A stretch of DNA of 64,000 nucleotides from Ulva prolifera (taxonomy: Eukaryota; Chlorophyta; Ulvophyceae; Ulvales; Ulvaceae), in NCBI GenBank assembly GCA_023078555.1, contig CM041197.1:2328501-2392500 (forward strand), read 5' to 3'. Numbering within the stretch: position 1 is the first letter of the stretch; the number at the start of each line of letters is the position of its first letter. Both the position numbers and the translations under genes were made by a program. The notes under the pieces were generated by a model that ran no database searches, was not told the DNA's origin, and saw only the letters and a list, made by a program, of their open reading frames with translations. This document shows, one piece after another, positions 10,969 through 21,590 of this stretch.

Positions 10969-13263
10969 TTAAAATTCCAGCTCCCCGCAACGGTCCTGAA
11001 ACGCCACCTCACACCCCTCCGGCGCGGCCTCCAGCAGCACCGCCCGCGCCCTCGCGCTGAAAAACTCCTCAAACACCGACACCCGCCGCAGCTGCGGTGC
11101 GATCCGCAGCGCCACCGCGAGGTGGGCCACCACCGCCTCGTTCACCTGGTTCCGGGCCAAGCCCAGCACGCGCAGCGCGCGCATGCGGCCGACCGCGTCC
11201 GCCAGCACTGCGCCGCCGCGGCTGCCGAGCGCGCACGACGCGACACACAGCCGGCGCAGCGCCGGCGCCCGCGGGAGGTGTGTGGCCGCAATCTCAGCGC
11301 CCGCAGCACGCAGCGGGTTGCGGGCGAGGCTGAGGTCGTGGATGTGCGGGAGAGTGGCGACGGCTGGTAGGATGTAAAATGCGGCGACTGACCCGATCTG
11401 GCAGTCCTCCAGGTGGAGGCGGAGGAGGCCTTTGAGCTGGCACAGCGCGAGCGTGATGCCCGCCGCGGCTTCACCGTCACCAAACGGCACTGCTTGCAGG
11501 CGCAGCTCTGTCAGCTTGGACATGCATCGCATGAGTGCCGCGCACCGCCAGCCCAGACGCTGTGGAGCCGGAATGGCTTTGTGATCCACATGGAAGGACT
11601 CCAGGCCGCGAAGCCAATGACACCCGCGGCACACACATGCATCTGCACCGTATGCGTTGGAGGCAGCCCGTGCGGAGCTGTCGTGTTCGCACGGCCTCGG
11701 GCCCACACCGCGGCCTTCGCTCACATCCGTGCACGGCAGATCACCGCCCCTGAGGGGTGCTGTTGCTTCGTTTGGGGCAGTGCCGTACCCGAAGCTGGAG
11801 GCGTGCGATGCATGGACATAGCACATCGACGCGCCGCGTGCTGTGCCTGCTGTGCCTGCTGCGCCACAGTGCAGCTCGCGTGCAACGCGTCGCTGTGGCC
11901 CGCACCCCACCCCGGAGTCCTGCAGCCCCCCCGCGCGCACGCTGCACTGCACCAGCTCCAGCGAGGTGAGACGCGACGCCTCCGCTGCCGAAGCACGAGC
12001 CGCATGCATCCTAACCATCATCGCCATCGGCCCTTCCGCGCACAGGCTGTCGTCGAAAATGCCCTTGTCGGCAGAGGCCCAGGGGTGCGTGCAAGCTGGC
12101 ATCGTGCTGCGGCACGCTTGTGCACAGCGCAGCGTGCACCGGCGCAGCACGAGGCGCCGCAGCTGCGGCAGCGCGGCCGCGGCGCGGAGCAGTCCCGCCG
12201 TGCCCTCCTCCGTGCAGTCCTCGTCAGCCAGCACGAGGGCAGTGAGCATTTGGAGGGCAGTCGCGGCAGCGCTCACGATCATTGCGCCAGGCCCCCCGGC
12301 GGCAGCTGCAGGATCCCCCCCATCGATGCACCGGGCCTCCAATGCATGCGCTGCGGCACTGCGGGCACTGCGGGCAACTCCGTCAAGCTCCAAGCGGCGC
12401 AGCTGCGTGAGCGAGGCCGCCGCTGCTGCAATCTCGCGCTGCGCGTGCTGTGCATGCTGCGCATGCTGCGCATGTCCGATGCTCAGGCGGCACAGCGTGA
12501 GCTCCTGCAGCTGGGAGCACTGCCGCAGCGCCGCCGCCAACGCCGCCACGGCCTGCTGTGCGTGCTGCGCAGCGCGCTGTGGCGCTGCTGAGTCGATCAA
12601 ATGGGCCCCACCGCGGCCGCCATCGGCGCAACAAACATGAGGACAGCTGATGCTCACGTCCGCGACGCAGAGCCTCGTCAGCGACCCCAGGTGTGGAAGA
12701 GTCCGCAGCACCTCATCCAGCTGCGGCGCGCGTGACTGATGCACGTGCATCGGCACGAATGCATGGCCGTCGGCGAGCCTCCACGGCGTCAGCGCGGCCT
12801 TGCCGCGTGCCGCGGCGCCGGGCGCCTCCGGCGCGGCGTGCGCTGCGTGCTCTGAGACATGCATACCCATGACGGTCAGGCCGCGCAGCGGCTTCAGGGT
12901 GGCTGCAGCGGCCGCAATCAACGCAGCTACGCGCAGGGTGCTCTGCATCGGCCCCGGCGAAGCCCCGCCCGGGTCCACGCTCGCTCCGCACGGGTCTGCG
13001 ATGGGGGAGATGGTGAGACATCGGTCGGCATCTAGGGCCGGCTGGGAGGCCTGGAGGACGACTGCATGATACAGTGGCGGCAGGTGGAGCAAGAGGCAGA
13101 GGAGTCTGGAGGGCGCGATGTCGAGGGTGACAGTGGCGCCGCGGAGGAGCGCGATGCCGTGATGCTCCGGAAGCGCCGAGAGGATCTGCAGGTGGCTCAG
13201 GGCTGGCCATATCTTCCGAAAAAGGCATTGGACGGGGTGCGTGCAGGGGTAGCTGCAAGGCAT
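10969..13263 (-). CDS. Leucine-rich-repeat protein (RNI/NLR-type repeats)
   Basis: One uninterrupted 764-codon frame. From about residue 560 to the end it has regular ribonuclease-inhibitor-like repeats: LTELRLQAVPFGDGEAAAG, LLRLHLEDCQIGS, IHDLSLARNPLRAAGAEI, LRRLCVASCALGSRGG, LRVLGLARNQVNE. The L-x-x-L-x-L-x-x-(N/C)-x-L spacing is typical of RNI-type LRRs. Looser repeats are visible earlier (LQELTLCRLSIG, LRRLELDGV, LTALVLADED, LRRLVLRRC), separated by Ala/His-rich inserts. No kinase, NB-ARC, F-box or signal peptide is seen. The function is probably protein binding; the partner is unknown. The start is the first Met of the frame; the N-terminal 90 residues have no repeats and an upstream intron is possible. 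The 392-codon opposite-strand frame (11413-12591) is a GC-driven shadow. Confidence 0.8.
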   Translation of the reverse strand: MPCSYPCTHPVQCLFRKIWPALSHLQILSALPEHHGIALLRGATVTLDIAPSRLLCLLLHLPPLYHAVVLQASQPALDADRCLTISPIADPCGASVDPGGASPGPMQSTLRVAALIAAAAATLKPLRGLTVMGMHVSEHAAHAAPEAPGAAARGKAALTPWRLADGHAFVPMHVHQSRAPQLDEVLRTLPHLGSLTRLCVADVSISCPHVCCADGGRGGAHLIDSAAPQRAAQHAQQAVAALAAALRQCSQLQELTLCRLSIGHAQHAQHAQHAQREIAAAAASLTQLRRLELDGVARSARSAAAHALEARCIDGGDPAAAAGGPGAMIVSAAATALQMLTALVLADEDCTEEGTAGLLRAAAALPQLRRLVLRRCTLRCAQACRSTMPACTHPWASADKGIFDDSLCAEGPMAMMVRMHAARASAAEASRLTSLELVQCSVRAGGLQDSGVGCGPQRRVARELHCGAAGTAGTARGASMCYVHASHASSFGYGTAPNEATAPLRGGDLPCTDVSEGRGVGPRPCEHDSSARAASNAYGADACVCRGCHWLRGLESFHVDHKAIPAPQRLGWRCAALMRCMSKLTELRLQAVPFGDGEAAAGITLALCQLKGLLRLHLEDCQIGSVAAFYILPAVATLPHIHDLSLARNPLRAAGAEIAATHLPRAPALRRLCVASCALGSRGGAVLADAVGRMRALRVLGLARNQVNEAVVAHLAVALRIAPQLRRVSVFEEFFSARARAVLLEAAPEGCEVAFQDRCGELEF

Positions 13264-14099
13264 GGCGACACGCAGTATCGCAGTTCCATATGGCAGCTTG
13301 AGGTGCGCGTTCCAGACTGGAACTTCCAGTGGTACTCAATGCATGGGAAGCAGATGGCGAGGGCGCTGTGGTGTAAATATGTATGCAAGACTACTTGCAG
13401 CAGACGCAAATGTGGTGAGAGCGGCTCACGGCATCGCAGTTCCAGCTGCAATGTATAGAGAAGTAATAGTAGTACTGCAGCAACCTGAGGTGCTCTTTGC
13501 AAAGGCTGCCCGTGCATTGGGAGCAAATGGCGAGGCCTCGAGCGGAGAGAGGAGGGGGGGGGGGGGGGGGGGGGGCATGTGCACATGATTACATAAGAGT
13601 GTCACAAGGGCAAAGTCGGAGAGGCCGGCAGCACCACCGGAGAAACAAAAAAGCACAGCAGCGCGCCTGGACGCTGTCACTCGACAACGGCTTGCATGCA
13701 CAGCAGGAGACGGCTACACACTCCACGCCCCAGACCATCACTGGACTGCGCCACACATAATCCATCTGAACATGTTTGACCATCTGAACAGCACGGCCGG
13801 GCGGGAGGTTGCGGATCAGGGGTCGCCATGCATACCAGCGTGGCCCAAGGCACCTGTTCAATCTCACCATCCGCAGCCGGGGGCTGCCGTGGAGCCAGGA
13901 GTGTTTCGCATTCTGGCAGGCGCTGTCGTTGTGCAGCATAGGGCTGCGCTATGATGTATTGCCCTCACTAACAGTACACATGATGCAAGGGGTTTCCATG
14001 TGGTGGCATGTGGTCGACCCGCTTGTCGACCCTTTTGTCAATTTCCTGTTGAGGTCACGGCTCAGTAAAGTCAGACCTACTGTGTTTTTCACATACGAT
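13264..14099. other. No gene seen; G22 tract and tail remnant
   Basis: Contains a G22 run at 13554-13575 and a degenerate minus-oriented retroelement tail near 13603-13640 (GTGTCACAAGGGCAAAGTC, then GGCCGGCAGCACCACCGG). No supported coding region. Confidence 0.5.
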
Positions 14100-15980
14100 G
14101 TACCTAGCTGTCTACAGCAATGGATGCAGTGGTGGGAGTCGGCAGCCTTGCTTCCGGCCCAGCAGCTGGTGTGCTGGCTGTGGCGACTTCCATGGCCTGT
14201 CTCAACGGATGAATATAAGAAGCTGGTACGCCTGATGTGCACGTACTACTGCAAACTCTGGACAACAGTACGCCTATTGCGCACGTGCTACTGCAAACTC
14301 TGGACAGCAGTGCGCCTAGGCCTGCAGCTGTGCCTCTACGAGATCTGAAAACAGGCACATGCAAGAATCGAACTCGATTTGATCCTGCTTCATGCTCGTG
14401 CATTCCGCGATGCCCAGTGGAGCTCCACCCAGGTTGCAGCAGAGGCCAGCTGGGATGCCCCCGTTTGTTGCGGGGCCCGGGACATGTTGTCAATGTGTCT
14501 ATGGTTCTGCCAGTGCATAGGCTCTGTGTATACCTCGCGCTTGGAATTTGCGAGGTTGCTCTCGATTCACCGTTAGGTGATGACCTCGACTGAGGCCACT
14601 GAAAAGAACTTTCGTGCATGCACAGAAATTTCCAGTTGAGCATTGCCTTGTAGATAGCAGTGGGCATTGACTGGATGGACATCGACTTGTAGATAGCACT
14701 GGATGTTCTGAGTGAAAGCACGACAGGCTTGCGTGGTGAAGCCCACATCAGGGAACACTTGCATAGTTGAGAGTGATGCTGTGTGCGCTGCAGTGCCGGT
14801 CGCTGGTGCATCAAATCTATGGCGGTAGCACTGGCACTGCCATTGTGCATTCCACACTTGCATCGAGGGTAACCGTCACCTGCTTCAGTACCGCAGCAGG
14901 GGGCAGCACAGCTCCACAAGTGATGAAACCAACATCAAGTCCAGCTTTCTCCATTGCTGCAGCCGGAGCTACTGTGGGGGAAGGCGCTGCTTGAAAATCT
15001 GCTGGTGTCTGGTCGCACACAAAGGGCACCAGGGCTTCAGCAAGAAACTCAGATATCCTGGCAGCAGCTTGCGAGACGCACACTTGATCAATGAGGAAGT
15101 CAGCCGTCTGCATACGCGCCCGCTGCCTACTTTACATGGTCCTGGCAGAGACCGGAAAGAACCGACTGGACCCTTCGTTGTGTCCAGGAAGGTGTGCCAC
15201 AGGCACAGCTCATCGCATGCAGCTTCACCATGCAAAACCATATGACATGGGACCATCAGAGATGCTATCGTAACTCGTATGACTGAAACACCAACATAGT
15301 CTGCATACAGTTGGAGTGCTGCGACAGCGCGCCACGCATGTACAGTGGCGTCAGCGCCCCGCGTAGCCAGTGCAGAAACGCAGAACGCGCACATGAAGTA
15401 GTAGTAGATGTTGCTTAACTGCGAGCGCGTCCGGACGAGGGCGCATGTGCAGCTTGGGCCACAGTGAATCAAGGCCATTGCGATGGTAGAGCGCCCAAAC
15501 AGCCAATCCCTCGTCTGGCACCGGTATCAACCACAATGAAGATGCGATCAGGTGAGGCTCTATGCTGTTAAGGAGCTCACTGTGCTTGAACGTCTCGCCG
15601 TCTGGCATATCTCGGCGCCTGGTCAAACGTGTACACGGAGCCTGCCCGACCGCACGATCTCGCATATTCAGACCGCCCGAGCGTGAACAAAGTGAATGAC
15701 AGAGATGAGATTGAACGGGAAATCACAAACAAGGCCAAGATCGATCTGCCGTGCAGCAGTATCTCAGGAATGCCAGTCACTCATCGCTGCAGCAGCGTGC
15801 CATCGACTGGTGCGTAGGCGTTCACTGCTCGCTGGACACAGACATGCTGCCCATAGGTATGGACCTCCGCGATCAATTGGACATGGCGAGATTCTGTGCA
15901 GCAGAATCAATGGAGCAGTGTTCCCGATGCAGAAGCAGAGCACGCTGTAACGATGACGCCGCAGGTGCGCCAAAAGCACT
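14100..15980 (-). other. Possible multi-exon minus-strand locus, weakly supported
   Basis: Several minus-strand frames look protein-like but are not continuous: 15430-15630 (SIEPHLIASSLWLIPVPDEG), 15140-15430 (NIYYYFMCAFCVSALATRG, then LQLYADYVGVSVIRVTIASL), 14890-15110 (FLIDQVCVSQAAARISEFLA, ending at a donor-like CAG/GTGACG) and a 271-codon frame at 14104-14919. Joining the second and third would need a 23-base intron or a frameshift, so the real structure is uncertain. No family is recognised. The alternative is that these are chance open frames. A direct 43-44-bp repeat (two units, about 14235-14321) lies inside the 271-codon frame. Confidence 0.2.
14235..14321. repeat. Two-unit direct repeat of about 43 bp
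   Basis: The units share ACTGCAAACTCTGGACA and GCAGT/ACAGT-GCGCCTA and differ at a few positions. They are adjacent, so a tandem duplication. Confidence 0.75.
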
Positions 15981-16639
15981 AGTACTGGCTACCTGGTCAT
16001 GGTCAATGACACCTCGAGACTCCGGTCGCCACGTCTCGACCGACCGCGCACCCAGTCACCAGTGCCGGCGGTGCTACCTGCAGCTGCCAGCTTACCTGCC
16101 TCCCCAGCTTTGTCCTTGTCACAAACAATTACTACAGTACTCCCCTCCCCCATCTTCGTTCCTGCCCGGCCCTGACGCACTTGTCAGTTGTATGCGTTGC
16201 CTCGGATCGTTGCCTCAAAGCTTGTGCTTGAGCTAAGCTCGGCGCTAGATTGGGACAGTGAGCGGCACTGTGGAGATGGGTGGCGAGCTGTGCGGGGGAG
16301 AGTGGATGCAGCTGTGGCTATGGTGACGTCGAAAAGGCCTCTGGTGGGCCCCAGTGGCAGCTTCCACTGTTGACTCTCCCAGAGTCTCTGGTACCTTCAC
16401 GGTGTGCAACCTGAATGTGAATGCGGTGGATGTTGACATTGGTCCGGATCTTAGCATGCGCATGCCTGTAGTGTGGAAGAACTCGATGGTGTGTCAATCA
16501 TGGTCTGGTCGAGCTACACTGATGCTGCCGGCCGCCCTCGAGATCGATCTCTGGCTTTGCCCCGGTACCACAAATCGGAGGGGTGGCCATGGTATTCGTA
16601 TGGGGGGGGGCATACATATGAGGATAGGATAGGGGTGCT
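15981..16639. other. Retroelement tail remnant; otherwise no gene seen
   Basis: At 16066-16125 a plus-oriented family A-like tail reads GGCGGTGCTACCTGC, an expanded CTGCC segment, then CAGCTTTGTCCTTGTCACAA. A short G9-10 tract lies near 16602-16610. No supported coding region. Confidence 0.5.
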
Positions 16640-16914
16640 GCCTTCCAAGGCTGTATGGCGAATACCTGGTGCGCCATCGCATGCACCTGCTCCCATTGTG
16701 CGGTGATGTGGATGAGGGCGCCGGCGGCACGGCCAGCTCGGGGCCGGAGCCCTCCCTGTGTGAAGGCCTGTCAGCGGCGGCGCGTGATCCAGGCTGCTTG
16801 CATGGCCGCGGCGGCCTGGTGGCGGACTCGCTTCGGTGGTTGCAGCACCTGCAGCAGCATTCCAGTTCGAAGGGCGTTCATAGCAGTAGCGCTATCTGCC
16901 GCGGCTGCCCCCGA

Positions 16915-16934
16915 CCCCCCCCCCCCCCCCCCCC
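16915..16934. repeat. C20 homopolymer inside retroelement ORF
   Basis: Twenty C immediately before IDRLRLTW-S-VYIPKIANG, a stretch that reads as retroelement coding sequence. The homopolymer shifts or blurs the frame upstream. Confidence 0.9.
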
Positions 16935-18529
16935 GCTATCGACAGGCTTCGTCTGACGTGGAGTGTGTACATCCCCAAGATTGCCAACGGTCCTGCAGGC
17001 GCGGCGAACTGGGCAGTTGACAAATCCGCAAAGGTGTGGCTGACCCAACTGCAGCGCGCGCTCGCCCGGGCCGAGGCCGACGCGCGTAAAGCTGCAGTAT
17101 TCCAGGCGCTGCTCACGGCCACGAACGGCCGCTCCGCCCAGATTGCAGCAGGGGCTCGTGCGGCAATGGCCCGCCTGCGCAGCTGTATGGGCGCGATCGC
17201 ATCGGCATGGCTCACGGCGCTCCCGGGCCCCGTCACGGGCCTGTCCGACATGGAGTTCGGCGTGTGCGCCCGCTTGAGGCTGGGTGAGGCCCTGCTGCCT
17301 AGCCTGAGCGAGGATGGTGACTGCCCCTGTGGCCGCAGCGGGGACTCCGGCACCCACTCCTTGGTCTGCAAGTCGCTGTGGGGGACTGTGGTCGCCCGCC
17401 ACAACCTGCTCGCAATCGTGGAGGCATGGCGCCGTGTCATCGCGCGCAGCGGCAGCGCTTCCGTGGTGGAACCGCACCTGAGCAGGCTCCCGCAAGGCCT
17501 CGGCCGTGGCCTCCCAGCACGCCCGGCAGCACCCCGCACGTCACCCTCCACTGAACCCTCACCCGCCCAGGCCTCGGACGCGCCCGCAACCTCTCATGGC
17601 GCCCAGGCTCTGCCCTCCATCTTCCCTGAGGCTGCCCCCGCGTGCACTGCCGCCGCCGATGCCGCGGTCCTTGGCGCAGCCGTCCTCGGCGCCGCTGCAC
17701 TCCGCGCTCACTCGCCCCGCGCCCACTCTGCGGTCGACCCCTGGCCAGCTCTCCCTGCAACAGCTCAGCCTATCTCCGACACATCCCCTGCCTCGGACGC
17801 GCCCGCTCCCTCCCATGGTGCCCAGGCTCCCCCTCCTGTCACGTACGAAGCTGCTGTCTCTGCCTCAGGGTTTGCACCCGGTGTCGCACCTGCCACCGAC
17901 GCCGTCCCGACCCCCACCCCGGCTGAGCCCGGAGCACCGGCGCCAGCGCCGGCGGCGGCGGCGGGCCACATGCATGACGCCCCTGACCCTCGGCAACCTC
18001 CAGCGGCCGGGCAGCGTTCGCAGCGATCGGCCACCGTCCGGAGTGCCCCTTCGGCTCCTCCTCCCCGGTCGCGCAGCGGCGCTCAGCGCGGTGACATTCT
18101 CGCGTTCTTCCCCGGCTCGCCGGTGATCGGCGACGTGTGCGTGTCTCACCCGCTGGCCGGCTCCAATGTCCGCTCGGCGGCCACCTGTGACGGCGCCGCC
18201 GCCGCGAAGTCCGACCAGCGCAAGCGCGACAAGTATGGCTGGGCGGGCTCCAGCGCATTCACCCTGGTGCCGCTCTCTCACGAGCCGTACGGGAGGATCG
18301 GCCTGGCCGCATTCGCCTTCCTGACGTGGCTGCAGGTTCGGGTGCAGCCTCTCGGCGGCTGTTCTTGGAGAATGCGATGCGCGACCTGTCCACGACGCTG
18401 TGCTGTGCGGTGGCTCGGCAGGTGCACGCCGCTGCCCCGCTGATGGCACGTCATGCGGGCAAGGCAGTTTTGACGGGGCTGGCAGTCCCGTCCGATGACC
18501 TCACGCCGCTCACAGGCCACCCGGCCTGA
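16935..18529 (+). pseudogene. Retrotransposon polyprotein C-terminus: CCHC knuckle and restriction-like endonuclease
   Basis: The main frame (open from about 16935 to 18443) encodes, in order, VYIPKIANG; a zinc knuckle CPCG-x7-H-x4-C followed by ARHNLL, the arrangement seen after the RT domain of R2-type elements (C-x-C...H...C, then RHN); a Pro/Ala-rich linker of about 180 residues; and RGDILAFFPGSPVIGDVCVSHP with KRDKYGW and PLSHEPYGRIG, resembling a restriction-like endonuclease. The frame is broken near 18325-18330: the natural continuation (FLENAMRDLSTTLC through GLAVPSDDL to a stop at 18527-18529) lies in another frame. The copy is therefore inactive. The RLE assignment rests on motif order recalled for R2-like elements. 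Confidence 0.7.
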
Positions 18530-19216
18530 GCGGCGCTGCACGCCCGCCTGGGCTGCCTGATGGGCGGTCGTCGTTGCGTGCGCTCGCGGCCTCGTTCGCT
18601 TTGTCGTGGTGGCGCCTCTGGCGTGCCGCGCTTGCCGCTGTCTTCCCCGTATGTCTGCGTGTGGCTCGCCATTGGGGCGCGGCCGGGTGGCTTGGGCAGG
18701 CTGGGCTGGTCTTTGTCGTTGTGGGTATGTGTTCGCGGGTGGGCGGGGTGGTATGCTGGGGCTGGGCGGAGGGGGGTTGTGCTGGGGGAGGCGGGGGCCT
18801 CCCCGGGGTGGGGGTTTTTGTTGGGGCTTCGCTATTTCTGTGCTCGGCAGCCTTGGCTGCATATGCTTCCTGGGCTCGTGCGCCTGGCTGGTGGGCCGGG
18901 TGCGGGTGGGGGTGGGCGTGTGGGTGTGCTTGTGGGCGTTGGGAGGATTGTGTGTGTTGCTGGGTAAAGTAAAGTCAATCTGAATTTACTGAGCCGTATC
19001 CTATTGGACATTGACAACTCCGAATTAACAGGACCACATATGCCGGGTGGGTGTGGGTGTGGTCGTGTGTGTGGCTGTGGCCGGCGCGGGCGCTGACGTT
19101 GCGTGGGTGTGTTGGTGTGTGCTGCGTGTGGCTTGTTGCGTGGTGTGCGGTTCCCCTGGTTGCTGCTCGCGGTGCTACCTTCCTGCCTTGCTTTGTCCTT
19201 GTGTCCTTGTAACACA

Positions 19217-19310
19217 CCAACGTGGTCACCACGCCACCCTCACTAGCGTGCGGTCACGTCCAAGCTCGATGTACAAGCATCAGAACAGCAGCAGAAGCAC
19301 CAAAACACGC
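19217..19310 (+). repeat. Family D repeat, plus copy
   Basis: Starts at GTGGTCACCACGCCACCCTC and includes GCGTGCGGTCACGTCCAA and GCATCAGAACAGCAGCAGAA. It matches 20397-20505 in inverted orientation. It directly follows a family A tail. Confidence 0.7.
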
Positions 19311-20339
19311 TGATGTATCTCCAGTCAACCTGACAGTGGCTTCGAAGCCGACGTGCGTGCACATACCATGGTCCATTCGACATGTACAGCGTTGGCGGAC
19401 CTGACCACCTAGGTGGATGATCGAGACTTACGTCTCGAATCTCAGACCGTTGCTCATCTCAGCATCTTATGTTGAGATTCGTTGGACTTCCAATTCGCGC
19501 AGGGGCGCTGTCGCTGCTTGTCTCCGGTGTGAGGGTGTCAACAATCCACTTGGGCGTTCTTGGGTCGCTGAGGCACAACGCGGAACCTGCAGAATATACC
19601 GGCATGAACAACTTGACCGTAAGAAAAATTTGTTGAACCGAGCATATCGGTGTCACGCCCAGGCCACTCGAAAGGCAGTCAGCCAAAGCGAACCAGTGTG
19701 CGTGGCTGCTGGGAGCAGACGCTGCCAAAATGGCTGCAAGCTAGACAGCCACAGAAATTGGATCTACTCGGGTAGCAAAGGACCCCAGTATTACTCGTGT
19801 CACCTCTTGCGGTTGCAAGTACCAGCTGAATTGTCTGCAGCCCCTCGTAAATAACTGTTCTGCTACATTAGCCGAGAACAGACTGTTGACACCGATCACA
19901 TAGCGAGCTTGCTGAAAACTGGGATCTACATTGTATCGTTTTCTTAGAATGTGGCATTGGTGTTAGTGTAATTGTTGTGTGCAAGTCATGACCAGGCACC
20001 CTCGCGCCAACGCATATCACGCTTCATCGATGTCTTTGGCCCTGTTAATGGGATCAAGCACTGCTACCTCTCTCTGGCGGTGACAGAATGGGTTATGGAC
20101 AGTACAGTTGCATCGCTTTACAGCATGCAAGCTGATCGGCTGATGCGTCGAGGCCGGGTGATCTGGATGACGCTCTCAACAAAAGTCAAATGCTCGTTGT
20201 GAGTTGCGACGTCAGTTGCGACGACGTCCTTCTGAGAATTGCAGCCGCTCAACTGTCAGGCGACGCCAACGCGGCACCAGAACGCATCAAATGTCCGCAG
20301 CGAAGGCAGCGAATCGCAAGACAGCAACACAATGAGGCT
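19311..20339. other. No gene seen
   Basis: Less GC-rich sequence with a 145-codon open frame (19417-19854, plus) that has no recognisable motif or paralogue here; I do not support it as a gene. Confidence 0.45.
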
Positions 20340-20386
20340 TGCTGCCGCGGTGCTGCCCGCCTTGCTGCCTTTGTCCTTGTAACACA
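20340..20386 (+). mobile_element. Solo family A tail
   Basis: GCGGTGCTGCCCGCCTTGC then CTTTGTCCTTGTAACAC: only the last 45 bases of the family are present, an extreme 5' truncation, immediately followed by a family D copy. Confidence 0.65.
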
Positions 20387-20396
20387 GTGAGGCTTG

Positions 20397-20505
20397 TTTG
20401 CGCTTCTGCTGCTGTTCTGATGCTCGTACATGGAGTTTGGACGTGACCGCACGCTAGCGATCGCGAGGGTGGCGTGGTGAGCGTGCACGTGGTGACCACT
20501 TTGGT
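20397..20505 (-). repeat. Family D repeat, minus copy
   Basis: Reverse complement of 19217-19310 with several substitutions and an insertion of about 15 bases near the GTGGTGACCAC end. The pair forms an inverted repeat about 1.1 kb apart. Confidence 0.7.
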
Positions 20506-21204
20506 GTGTAAATAATACGGGGGGACGTCGACGATGAATCGAATCGAATCGATGGCAGCTGCAGTGCCTAACGTTTTTATATTGAACATGTCTGGCGTGC
20601 GGCCGGCCTACCACAAACGCGATTACATATTCGATCAACACGACACATGACGGGGCATCAAGTCTTTGGACCAGTTCGCTCGTCCGTACTACGGACTCCG
20701 TAGTCAGCCATATGCATGGTCTGCTGGCAGGCGGACTTCCTTCTTGGCGCTGTGCAGTACTGGCGCCGCGCAGCATCCGGATGGCCTAGGCATGCCATGC
20801 GCCTCCTCACCATTGGCAGCGATATGTCGTGCACCATGCCATGCATAGGCCGGCCTAGGCATGCCATGTGCCTCCCTAGGGAGGCACAGCTGTACATGTA
20901 CAGCTTAGCCCCCCCCCCTCCCGAACGGCTGAAGATGATTGCGGAGGCCCTTGTGGCCACGCATGCGCTGGTGGACACAGTGCGCCGCAGCCGCCGGCGT
21001 GCAGTAGCTAGTGCAACATCAGAGTCTGCTGCGGCCGGGAAGCCGGGCAGCGTCCGGGAGGGGGCCTGGAGCGGGGCACAAGGTCCGGGTCCTGCCATAC
21101 TACTAGTAGGGGATGTGCTGCTGCAGTACGAGTGCAGCGATGTGTTACAAAGGACAGAGGCCGCGAGCATCGCAAAGACAGCAATGATCGGTGCAGCAAC
21201 ACAG
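20506..21204. other. No gene seen; palindromic CCTAGG-rich stretch and tail remnant
   Basis: 20780-20905 is rich in short dyads (GCCTAGGC, GGCATGCC, CCTAGGGAGGC). A minus-oriented tail-like fragment (GTGTTACAAAGGACAGAGG) lies at 21143-21161. No supported gene. Confidence 0.45.
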
Positions 21205-21590
21205 CAGTGATTAAAACTTCATTTGAGAACATAGCTTAGTAACAGATCGATGGACCTTGGCGGCAATTAAGCTCTACCTTACCAAGCTATGGGTTCGCCA
21301 CAGTCGCATATTGCAATAGCTTAATCGCCAGCCATTTGGCCAGTCGGCAGCCAAAACGCCTATTCGTGGGACGATAAGCCACGGTGTAAGAGATCTCGGA
21401 ACGCTGAATGAAATTTGCGATCGCTTAGCAAGCTATAACATGTCGCGTGAGATATTTTTTCGCTCGCTTCGCTCGCTACAGCGGGGACCGCATAATTACT
21501 TTTTTATACCCTAAGTCGACCTTTCATTTTTTATTTATATTGCTTATAAGCGATTTATAGCCGAAATTTTAAACACTGCAACACAGCCAT
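21205..21590. other. AT-rich island of unlike composition
   Basis: In contrast to its surroundings this 390-base stretch is AT-rich (TTTTTTATACCC, TTTCATTTTTTATTTATATTGC, TTATAAGCGATTTATAG). It includes the alternating motif CGCTCGCTTCGCTCGC near 21462-21477. No open frame of note. Such composition would fit inserted organellar or viral DNA, or a different isochore; no gene is recognised. A tRNA-like GGTTCG is present but cannot be folded into a tRNA. Confidence 0.5.

Larger units (their letters stand above)
16640..19216 (+). mobile_element. Longest family A element: R2-like non-LTR retrotransposon 3' half
   Basis: Contains the C-terminal end of the element's ORF (16935-18529, listed separately) and a 3' UTR of about 690 bases with a GGAGGCGGGGGCCTCCCCGG segment, a GTGTGG-rich stretch and the terminal GCTTTGTCCTTG, here duplicated as GTCCTTGTGTCCTTGTAACAC. 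There are no LTRs and no poly(A). The reverse transcriptase core is absent, so the copy is 5'-truncated. The family recurs at 2338, 4455, 20340, 27320, 28390 and 62488, all sharing the 3' end. Exact 5' boundary not visible. Confidence 0.75.

Noticed and set aside
11413..12591. 392-codon frame opposite the LRR gene
   Set aside because: No domain; the minus strand carries regular leucine-rich repeats in a longer frame.
21240..21320. tRNA-like D-arm and GGTTCG in the AT-rich island
   Set aside because: D-arm-like and T-arm-like pieces lie on opposite strands or do not pair; no acceptor stem.
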